Shown here in pieces: positions 34,572-46,500 of a stretch of 64,000 nucleotides of DNA. A program made the position numbers and the translations under genes. The stretch spans positions 28,949,821 to 29,013,820 of the forward strand of contig CM046849.1 of NCBI GenBank assembly GCA_025618425.1, read 5' to 3'. Origin of the DNA: Heliocidaris tuberculata. Taxonomy: Eukaryota; Echinodermata; Echinoidea; Camarodonta; Echinometridae. The notes beneath the pieces were generated by a model that worked only from the letters and a program-made list of their open reading frames with translations, had not been told where the DNA came from and did not search any database. How positions within the stretch are numbered: position 1 is the stretch's first letter; the number at the start of each line of letters is the position of its first letter.

Positions 34572-36098
34572 GTTAGTCATTTTTTTTTTATTATTCATTT
34601 TTTTTTATTGGGGGGGGGGGTTGTTGATACTTTTGGAAAACTAGTTTAAGAGCTGGTTACACACAAAAGATATAATCTGCTGACGATGAACAGAGCACAC
34701 TGTTCGAAACGCGTCGAGACAGATATACTCCTTTACCGAAAGAATACCATAGTTCGGAAACTCTCTTTCAGAACTACTCTACAGAGGAATACAAACAGTT
34801 CTTTTCAGAACTACTCTCTCCAAACTTCTGTGACCTACTCAGAACTTTCCTGATCTCGATCACTCTTTCTTCCTTTTTCTTCTTTCCTCTTTCCATTTCA
34901 CTTCATTTTTGGTGTACAAACACCGCAAACAAAAACCAAAAATAGTCTTGTGTAAGTGTTTAATTTAATTTCATTCCATTTCCATCTCTTTCCTTTCCTT
35001 TCACTTCTCCTAAATTCCTCTAAACGCCCCATAAGTGGGTTATTTTTTCACGAAAGAATATATCAACAGCCTTTTCACAAAGGCTCCCACATGGTGTTAC
35101 CGAAAACCTTCAATTGTGAACAAAAGATATAGTAAACAAAATGAAACACAGACATATGTTACATATGTTAGTCTTTTTAATCTGAGTTGGAAACAACTGC
35201 TATTGGGTATCCTTTGAGTATGAAATAAATGTTTACATTTGTTTGGTTTTTATGGTTATTCATGCATCAATTTCCTTTTTTTTTTTAATGGCTTATACAA
35301 ATTTAACACCGAGGAGGTTTAAGTCTATTTTCCAAAGGCATATCCCTGACAATCGCATGATAAGAGGGATTCTCATATTTCACCGGGGTACACGTGTTTA
35401 TATACTAAAATACAGAAACTTTATATGCCGGGAGGCATGCACGTGGCCCCTTTGCCCCTCCCATGATCCTCCACTGTGTTAACACTTTCCTTTCGGCAGT
35501 TGCAGTTGCGTTACGGATAAATATAATTCTTCAAAAGATATATGGAGTAAAATATATGGTCTTTTCATTTTTTTTTTTAAATGATAGTAGTCATAATGGT
35601 TGCTTCTTCCTTAAGCACTCATGTCCGTCACGATGTGAAGCTCTAGGCGCTCTAACATTATACCCCGGGCATCATGGCATCAGGGCAGAGCCGAGTCCCT
35701 GTAGCCGACCAGCAAAATATGTAGCGCCTTATCATAGAGGGTACCCATTTACACCTGGGTGGATAGAGGCAAATGTGGACTAATGTCTTGCCAAAGGACG
35801 TTCGCACCGGGCTGGGATTTGAAGTCTTAACTTTTTTTAGTGCGAGTCAAGTGAATTAACCACTGTACCACGACATCTCCTTATGTGTCTGCCATTGTAT
35901 GTTCCGTTTCTGTTGAGAATTTATGATGTTCATCCGCAGGGGCGTTCTTAATACCGTATTTCCTGTGTGTAGTTTTGGGAGGAATACCGTTGCTCGTCAT
36001 CGAGATAGGTATTGGTCAGTTTAGCGGACAGGGACCTATCACAGCTTGGACTATGATCTCACCCCTCTTCAAAGGTGAGCTTGCTTTAAATATTCTCT

Positions 36099-36143
<45 letters not shown>

Positions 36144-37465
36144 TCTCCTTCTCTCCCTCTTTCCCTCCCTCTCTTTCTCCCTTCCCTTCCATTTTATTGT
36201 TATTATTTATATTTTGAAAGTATTTAAACTTCTCTTTCTCTTTTTAGTTTTCCTTCTCCCTTCCATCTGCTTTTCTCTCCATCTAAATTCGCTTTCAGAT
36301 GTTCAGTTAAAGGCTGTTGATTCTGCATGTATTATATTAAAATATATTGAATTTTCTGCAGTATTCGATGATAATGTCAAGAGGTTATTATATAAAATTC
36401 AAATGGCATTTCAAAGCTGATTGCGATCCTGCTAATGTTATTCCACACTCTTTATATAGTCACATGTCCATGTATATTGATTTTTAAAAAATAATATTGA
36501 TCACTGCTTACCATGTTTACTATGCTTTTTGTTTGGTTTTGTTATGTCAGGAATCGGAGTTGCTTGCTTGGTGGTAGAATCTCTCCTCAACACGTACTAC
36601 GTGGTGATCATGGCTTGGGGTCTCTACTATCTCTTCTGGTCTTTCAGAGCCATCCTTCCTTACTCCACCTGCGACAACGAGTGGAATACACCGTGCTGCT
36701 TGACAGCGGACGTCGTACCGAAAGTCAACACGACGCCGGGTGACAATATCACTGTGTATGAATTGGCCAACGACATGACGGATTCGATGATGAATACAAG
36801 TGACGAGTGCGGGAACGATACTACATCGCCAACGGTCGAGTTCTGGAAGTAGGTCGATTGTGAGGGTTAAGAAATATTAATATGAGTATTCATTTACATA
36901 TGGGTACAATAGTTCACCTTCGTTGGATGCTCTGTTTAAGTGGTTTAAAGATTTGAAATAAATTTGGGCGAGTTCGAAAATGAAACGAATGATTAGTTTT
37001 TATAAAATATGGATTTTTAAAACAATGGATCACGACTGATTTGATTAATCCTGGTAATTATTGTCTGTATATTTATCAAACATGTCAATCGATAAGGTAG
37101 TATAAATAAACGTTTATTCATGTTTGATATCATATAATATATATCGACTATTTGTATAAGGAGCAGATAGCAGGTAGTTTGAATAATGGCGAAAATCATA
37201 TTCGTTTAAATCATTTGTATTATCACTTTTACCATTTTTGTTATCATTACCATTCATCATCTACTCCATTTTATCATCGTCATCATCACCATGTGTATCG
37301 TTATCATTTCCGTCTTCGTCATCCTCGTCGTCATCGTCTTCAACATCATGACCATCCTCATTACCATATTCATCACCATTTATCACCGTTAACATCATCA
37401 TTATCAATGTCGCCTGTCATTACCAACATCACATTCGTTTTCAACGTCATCATCACTATCTTTGT

Positions 37466-37506
<41 letters not shown>

Positions 37507-40500
37507 CCACCACCACCACCAGTCGTAAGGTTCTTCAGATTCACCTGTCAGAGGGAATCGATGATATCGGCCAAGTGAACTGGCATGTACTACTGTGTCT
37601 TCTCCTGGCCTGGGTCTGCATCTACCTCTGTATCTGCAAAGGAGTCAAGTCATCTGGAAAGGTTAACAAAACCTTCTCCGTTGAGAGCCAGAAGGGCATT
37701 AACACTATTTGCATGCAAAATGCTGTTAGTTAACGGCAAAACCCTGCTCTCATCAGAAAAGTGATTGATGTAAAATATCATACCCTTTTTTATACTGTCT
37801 TCCAATTTTTTTCTGTCGACATAGACGTGAATAATTTCGGCACAAAATCTTTTTCTCTCCCTCTTATCATAGCACATTTCAGTGCCTTACGTTCTCTAGA
37901 ATAAGTGTTCATGAATTGTTATGGCACATTATGAAATGAGGCAAGTGAAATAATATGAAACCGCAAGTTCGTTACCATTAAATTATTCACATTTACTACG
38001 GTTTTGCGGTGTGTAGGGAAAACGTTTTAAATTCTCACATCACATTATGAGAACTTAAAAGAGATAACATGATACTAGCTTTAATATGCAAACGTGAAAA
38101 TGTTTTGGGATTGTTGATAAAATAACATGATAATCATTTAATATGCAACTTTCTTTACGCAATCCTTTCTTCTCTTCTTCTTCTTCTTCTTCTTTTTCTT
38201 CTTCTTCTTCTTTTTCTTCTTCTTCTTCTTCTTCTTCTTCTTCTTCTTCTTCTTCTTCTTCTTCTTCTTCTTCTTCTTCTTCTTCTTCTTCTTCTTCTTT
38301 CTTCTTCTTCTTCTTCTTCTTCTTTCTTCTTCTTCTTCTTCTTCTTCTTCTTCTTCTTCTTCTTCTTCTTCTTCTTCTTCTTCTTCTTCTTCTTTTTCTT
38401 ATATAGGTGGTATACTTCACCGTTCCCTTCCCCTACATCTTACTTACAATCCTACTTGTAAGAGCCGTTACCTTACCCAATGCTATCGAGGGTATCATCT
38501 TTTACCTCAAACCTGATGTCACAAAGCTGAAGGGCAGTCAAGTAAGTCAAGCTTAAAGTCTGGTCTGAGGGTCTCGAGACTGTTTCTTGGAACCTTTAGG
38601 ATCTTGAACTCGAGACAGTTTTAACTGTTTAAAACTCTTTTTTAGCTCTCGGTCTGGCGACAGTTTTTAGAACCCATTTTCAGGTCTTGGTATCGAGACA
38701 ATTTTGAGACCTCTTTTCAAAACTTGATCTTGATCTTATAGTTTAGGAGTAGAAGTTCTCAGGTTTCGAAATATCATTTTTTTTTAATGAACAACATTAA
38801 CGTGATTAAGCAACACTCAGCCTGACTTAAAAGCACTTCAACTTTTGCAAAGACATGATTAAGAAAAAAATTATCGCTCTTCCACCCTTTTCCTTTTCTT
38901 CTTTACAGTTATATTGTTCATTGTTATACATTTCGATCTCCGCAATGCTTTCCATATTTTTTTCGAGTTACGACTTATTTTCTCTTTTCCCTTCTTCCAT
39001 TTTGAATACACTTCCATATCGCTTACTTACCGCTTCCTATTGTATTTTGTTCTCTCCCCCTATAATAAGGTATGGCTAGATGCAGCTACGCAAATCTTCT
39101 TCTCCAATTCTTTGGGCCAAGGGGTGTTGGTTGCGTTGGGCAGCTACAACAGGAAAACGCACAACTTTGTCAGGTACGTAACACTCATCCTCAATTGATT
39201 ACAGTGGGCATAGTCAGTGGAGGGTCCAAAGGGGCGCATGGGGTGTGCACCCCTATTTTTACGCAAACTCCCTTTGCATGCACTATACAGGTGTATAATG
39301 TTTTGAGCCCTTACCCCCCCCCCCCCCCCCCTCCCCATCCCTCCTCCCTTATGTCTGGGTTAACATGCAATATAATGTTTGGAGCGCCCCCTCTATTCTG
39401 AAATCCTGGCTCCACCAATGTGGTTTTTCTTTTGTTCTTCTGTTAACGAACATTTATTTTTCAAATACTCCTACCAAATTTATGCCTTTTCAAACAGCTT
39501 AAAACAGATTATGTACAATTTAAATACTTTCATTTTTACCTCAAAATGTAAAATAGTATCTTTGAAACAAAAACTGGCACACACCATATTTAATTTGATT
39601 TATTTTTTCCCTTTCAAAATAATCACACATGATACATACTGATTCAATGATTAAACATAAAACAATGTAATAACTTTATATATATATCAACCTAACAATA
39701 CAAAGATAAGGGTATTACGAAGAGTACAAAAATAATTTACAAATAATTTACCATACAAATCTCTTTGAAAGTCATTAAACAGTAACTAAAGCAGTGTGAA
39801 ATGGAAGTGTAACTATCTGCCCTCCAAATGACATGCCTTTTTTTAAATGTTTCTATTAAAGGGACACCCTGTTGTATTCTGCGATAAACAGTGCAACCAG
39901 TTTATATGCCGGGTTTGTCATCTTTGCTGTGCTGGGTTTCATGGCTGGTGTGCAAGGAAAACCAGTCGGGGACGTTGCAAGCTCAGGTATGATTTTAAAA
40001 GGCAGATCAAAATTGGCACTTTAAAAAAAATGGCCGCCCTCCCCCACTTCCCAAAGCAAATGTTATATTCTGTACACATTACGCTTTCAAAAAATCGAGC
40101 ACTTTTGCTGTCTAGATATAATCCCCCCCCCCCCCCCCCCCCCATCCCCGCTACATTCAATCCTGTAACAGCATTCGACATGTACATGTAATGGGACATT
40201 TACCCTAATGTAAAGCCATGTTTAATCGAAGAAACTTTTGTTTCCCGTCCTGATTTTTCGGAAAAGAGGAATAGAGAATTCCATGATATATTTTGATGAT
40301 ATTGTATGATTGTCGCCGCATAGGCCTAGACTAGTGCTGTGGTTCAGTTCCGGCACGAATAACTAAATTTCCTAGGACCATACACTAAAGGATTCCAATT
40401 CAGTTCAAATTAATATATATAATTATTTCATTAAAAAAAATCACATGTTTAGATATAGACATGTACATGTACATACAATATAAAATTATAAAGTCCTAAT

Positions 40501-43500
40501 AAAGTTTAAAATAACATTATTTATGTTGCATGGGAATCTTCTTCTTTCTTTTTTTTTTTACTTGGCAAAAAAAATAATTTAAAGCCAACAGAAAATAAAT
40601 AATCAGTAGATGTTGAGATTAGCCGCCAAATAATCCACAGGGTGAAGCAACATTTCATGCAACACCAAACAAATGCTGGTTATGGACTGTATGTTTTCAT
40701 AATAACAAAAGGGATGTTAAGTATCGGATGTGCTCTATACCTTTTCACTGCACTTCACTTTGTTTCGACAAAGTGACTTAAGGTCAAGTACCTAACTAAG
40801 GTCGACCTGGATCAGATGAACACATTGTACAGGAGCATACTTGATTCATCATGTTCATACAGGCTGTATTTACACATCATTGTTCTTTGACAAGTTTGAT
40901 CTCGGCTTCTTTACTCATTGCTTCCTGATCTCTGTTATTACTCTGTATTTATTGTATCCTATTGTTCCATTTTTTTTTCTCATTGAGCGCTAGAAATGGA
41001 AATGGCGCTTTATAAATACTCCGCGGCCCCTGTAGTTAATATTATTATACAATGCGATTTAAAAGACACGTAAAAGGTAGAAAATCATACATGACGCGTA
41101 GACATGCAGGCCTATAAGAACCAGTAGGACGTTGATTCTGTGTAAATGATATGAGTTAACGCCCTCGTGCATTTTGTTAGAATAGTATGTCATTTGATCA
41201 TTGACCATTTAAAATAATCATCTAATACCACTACGATTCTGCTTAGACTATAAAAGGAAACGCACCTCACATCTATGGAAAATGTGCCTCATAAATCCAG
41301 ACGTTATCATCATAATATTGTTCAAAAGGTCTATTAACTGGTCTACTTTCTCAGGTCCAGGTCTTGGGTTCATCGCATACCCCGAGGCCATCACCCAGAC
41401 ACCCCTCCCAACCCTATGGGCCATCCTCTTCTTCCTTACTCTCCTCTTCCTGGGTATCGATAGCCAGGTGAGTTTGGTAACCCTAACCCTTAAAATAATA
41501 TAAAGTTGAGTTCTGGGGCCTGTTTCGTAAAACTTGTTATCAATGACAGCTGCCCCATTTCTATGACAAATATGCTCTCAGCCAATCATATTCAAGGATT
41601 TCAGTAGCTTATAACAATTATTGTAACTTTTCACTGATAACAAGTTTTATGAAACAGGGCCCTGGTCATGCAATTACATTGTGAAAGAATCTCTCTGAAA
41701 GCATTTTGTAATGGTTGATGAATAGAAATTGGTGTATACTGTGAAGTTTTGGAATCATCAAAATGAGGATTAAATGTGAATTTAACAAAGGCGCACCTTC
41801 CCTTTTCCCCCTCTCCCATTCTTCCAATCCCATTCTTGTTCTCTCTCTTCCTTCCTTTTCTGCCATTAATGATGAGCCTGTAGCTAGGCCACTTGAGAGA
41901 TCTCTGCGTTTATGTCTGGTCTTGGGCTAGTTCAAACAGGAACGGACAATCATAATATTAGCAGGATACTACTGAGTATGAATTACTAATCCTCGATATT
42001 TCATGGAACAATCATGAAAATGGCATTGTGGGAAAGTAAGAGCAATGAAAATCACTTAAAATTCTTGTTTGTTTCTAAACGTGCTATTTGACATGTTAGG
42101 ATGATGATTTTAGGGCCATGTTTTTTGGACAGCAAGATGACCAACAAAACTAAATAATAGTGAATTATTTCGTAAAAATAATGAAATCGTTGAGACAATA
42201 ATTCTGAAAGTTTTCTTGACTCTCATACGATCCTTGCTCGGTGCTTGTACATCCTTAGACAAGATATTTAACCCATAATGTCCCTCTCGACCCAGGTGTA
42301 TTGAATTGGTATCCGTCAATGCTGTGGTAAAAATAATAGCAGGGCCCTCAGGAAAATCGAAGAGCTGCACTATTACTACTGATGAGGCTACCCTGGGTAA
42401 ATAAGACCATCATGTTACTATTATGTTATAACTTCTTCTTTTTTAAAATCTAGTTTCAAACTTTTTCTTTTAGTGCACGGATTCTATCTCTTACATGTCA
42501 ACTAGATTCAATTCTTACCAATATAACAGTTTGTATGCGTTGAGGGATTCATCACAACAGTAGTAGACCTGTATCCTAAGACACTCCTACGAGGTTACCG
42601 GAGAGAGATGTTCTGCGCAGTCGTCTGTGCAGTTTACTGCGTCCTGGCTATCCCCATGACAACTAATGTAAGTAATTCTCTATCATCTCTCTTTATTTAC
42701 ACCATCTTAAATGGTAAGAAGGGTGCTAAGATATTGGTCCTAAGTTTACAGTAATGATGACACAAACGCATGCAAAATGATGTTGTTTAGAATGATATAT
42801 CTTGAATTAGCCAATTTTTTATTCTATTCAAACGCTAATATCCGTTTGGTGCCTGCTATTAATGGTTTTGCCATTGTAAATTTTTAACACACTGTACAAC
42901 CGTAATCCGATGATTCAACCACATTGCAAGACAATTGCTACCAGTTTCATCAAATGCATAATGCATAGTTACAGTCACGCCTGTAAGAAGGTATAGTGGT
43001 TTTTCATAAGGTTGAGGGTTCGCATCTCTGCCAAGGCATCTTATCTCCAGTTGTCTCACTCCACCCAGACGTAAAATGGCAGGATTTGTTCCTTGAAATG
43101 CCTTGGAAGTGCCTAGGGACGTTATATCATGGTGTGATGTGAGTTGTACAAGAGCGGTTTTAGTAGTAGTATTGTTGTTATTATTAATTTTATTATCATT
43201 ATCATGATCATTATTATGTGACAGAAATGAAAAAAGCGCTAGAAACATATGCGACAGGCTGGGAAAGTAAGAAAGAGTAACTGTTATTAAATCTGGGGTT
43301 TGACTACTGGCGTACTGGTGAGGGGGGGGGGGCTTGGGGGCTGCTGCCCCCAAACACGTTCAACGCCAAAAAAGGGGGGAAGGGGGAAGAAAAAGGGGGA
43401 AATTGGAACTTACCAACCTGATGGAGGTCTAGATTTGTGATAAAATAACATTTTTATTAAAAAGTCGATTTTTTTTTTTGCCCACTCGCTTCGCTCACTC

Positions 43501-46500
43501 GCAAGTATCCAGAAATTGTGCTGCGTATGCCAATGTTCAGCCCCTCAATTTTTTTGGCTCATTACCCCACTGGGTTTGAATGACATGATATTTATATAGT
43601 CATCACTTATTTTTCTCTCCTCTACACTAGGGTGGAATGTACGTCTTTCAGCTCTTTGACTACTATTCTTGTAGTGGTTTTGTGCTGTTGTGGATCGCTA
43701 TATTTGAGTCAACAGTCATCGCTTGGGTATATGGTAGGTCAAAATATGGCGGGGATGACTAATTGTCCGAAGATTCGTCACTACGAACGAGCATGCAATT
43801 TTATAATAATAATAATGGTGGTCTCTCGTATAGCCTCTCGTGACGTTCCTGGCGCTCCAACATTATTACCCCGGTCACAGCCGAACGACCAAATATATCG
43901 CGCTCTAGATTAACGGGGTACCCATTTTACACCTGGGTGGAGAGTGGCAAATGTGGATTAATGTCTTGCCAAAGAACGAACGGGCTGGGATTCGAATCCT
44001 CAACCTTTTGATTGAGAGTCAAGTGAATCAACCGCTATACCACGACATCTCCACAATTTTCTGTAACAGAGGTTCATTAATCAGGTCTATAAATTTGATA
44101 AATGAATCCAAAGATTCCTTAATCTACATGATTTATTTAAAACTTTCAGAATAAGAAGCTGTATCCCGTTACCTTGTTATAATAAGTTGTTTGATTGTTG
44201 TTGTTTTTTAGTAAATGATGGAAGTGTTTGAATTTATAAATCTATCTGAAATTGCCTCATAAAAATTAATGTATATTGGAAAGCTTCAGGCACAAAAAGA
44301 AAATTGTTCAGTGTGTTGATGAAAAATTTGCCTCTTCGTAATTCTTTACTTCGTAAACGCACTCATAAAGAGTTTTCAATTGCCCTGATTGCAAGTTCTG
44401 CGGCTATTATTGTAATGCTCGATGTTATTAATAGCGAGGCCTTTGACCGTTTAAGTTCACCTAGAAATCATAATTTCTCCAAAATCATAATTACAACCGT
44501 GGCACAAAATTTCATTTTGTAAGAGCACCATTCAGTGTTCGTTAATCGTCTACCTACAGTTGGGGCCCAAAAATTTACATACACCTAGAAGAAAAACAGT
44601 TTCCCTCAAATTTTGCCAGCTTCACTCGTCCCTATATTAGAAGTCATTATGTCTCAGAGTGATCTTACTTGATGCATACACCACATACATTAAGCAGAGA
44701 CCAAGCTTGTTTGTCAGAGTCCTGAGGAGAAAATTATGAATGAATGAGTGAAGTTTTAAAAGTGTATATTGTGTTTTCTACAAGGTTATAAGCTATTGAA
44801 ATCGTTGCATCTGATTGGCTGTGAGCAAATTTGTTATACAAACGTGACACTTGTTAAAGTAGACATTCAAAGAAAATCACAAATATGATAAATAATGTAT
44901 CACTAGAAACTGGCAAGTTAACAGATAGCAATCGTATCAGTTTAAAGTCAACTACATATCAGGTAATTAAACAATAATACAAATAAAACTACCTCCCGGC
45001 ATCTGCGATATACAAGCGCTTCGCCAAAAAAATAACAATGTTTCAATGACGTCAATAAAGGGAACAATCCTGTCCAAGCAGACGACGTCCCATAAAGAAT
45101 GAACATAAGTGCAGTGCAGTTATTTCTCAAATTATAAAGAATTTAGTGTATTCAAACGTGCCCATATTTCACACCATTCTAAAATGGGAATGAAACAGAT
45201 TCTGATTACTGAAATCTTTTGTTTGTAAATATAGGATGAGGGTTAATGAACAATCAAAGAAACCACACTTTCAAATTGAAAAGCCCACTGAATGATTGCA
45301 AGGACGGTATTTATCCCTCATTCAACGCCGAACGTCCAGCGGTGTATGCAGCTGTGAATGAAATGGCGTCTATTTTGTTTACAAGCAACTGATTCCTTTA
45401 TTCTTGTAATGCTTCATTTTCCATCCAAATAAACCCATGCACGGGGTTTAGAGTGAGGCAATATATGGATTAAACATAATAGACTAATGCTAGTGAAGTG
45501 AAATAACTGAGGAGAAGATGACAGAACAGGCACTGAAAATATGTGAGATGTTATGGGACATCGTCTGCTTGTGCAATTAACGTCCTCCCTTTGACGTCAC
45601 ACATTTCAGCGGCTTTCGGAGAGCTGTTCAGGTGCTATGTCGGGGCTGTATTTTAGCAATTTGTAATTGATAATAATCATTACTTGGAATGTTTGCAAGC
45701 GTCGAATTTTGACAAACTTGTCCGGTCTAAGCTTCACCTACGCAAAAATGAAAATTAAGTCAGTTTTAAAAATCAATGAATATCTACTTTAATAAGTTTT
45801 ATGAAATGGGGCCCAATTGTATTTAAAGGGCGTGCTGCATGGCAAATACTGGTTAACGCCATCTACGTCTTTTTTGGACAACTGCATGTAAACGAATGGA
45901 CCTCAGCTAACGGTAGTCAGCGACTTAATCTCTACATGGTCGGTGTTTGCGAAACAGACCGAAGTGACCCTTACTCCTCGGTTTCGCCTATGTTGCACGT
46001 ACGTACGTGAGGGAATAACATGGCCCGTCCGAAGAGTTGCGGATAAACCCGAGTGGCCACGGGAAAGACACATAGTCTCGTCAGTTTACACCCCCTTTCA
46101 AGTTTTGAGCTCAACTGTACATGTATGATTTTTTTTCCCGCCAGGTGGTAGACGTTTTATGCGTAATGTAGCAGCGATGACTGGTATGGGCTGGATAAGT
46201 CCTTATATGCTGGGTGCATGGATGTTTGGTACTCCACTGTTTGCTGCTGTAAGTTTGTCTTGTTGCTTACTTCCTTTAGAAATGATCTAAATATAGTCTG
46301 AAACGTAAGTTTTACCAATAACAATAAATTATAACATGGCTTGTTTACCCAAGGTAACCTCTTCTGTGCTAAATATACTAAATTCTGTTCTCCCCGAGGG
46401 CCATGCAATGATATTATTACCCCCAGCTTTAGCATTACAAATCTAGAGCTCAGTGCATTCAGGGAATAAATCACATCAGGTACCCACTTACTACACCTGG

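Noticed and set aside
36214..36420. Secreted small protein with a leader-like start in SLC6 intron 2
   Set aside because: The hydrophobic start comes from pyrimidine-rich intron sequence, and no cleavage context or homologue is recognisable.
38055..38420. Arg/Lys/Glu-rich minus-strand frame resembling a nuclear protein
   Set aside because: It is the reverse translation of the (CTT)n array.
42859..43353. 164-codon minus-strand frame
   Set aside because: It spans a SINE, an ATT tail and a poly-G run, and has no continuous protein-like motif.
43838..44055. Genuine tRNA genes at the B-box-like sites (also 2340, 22528, 43017, 46560)
   Set aside because: Each tRNA-like head is degenerate, does not close into a full cloverleaf by eye, and is followed by a shared SINE body.
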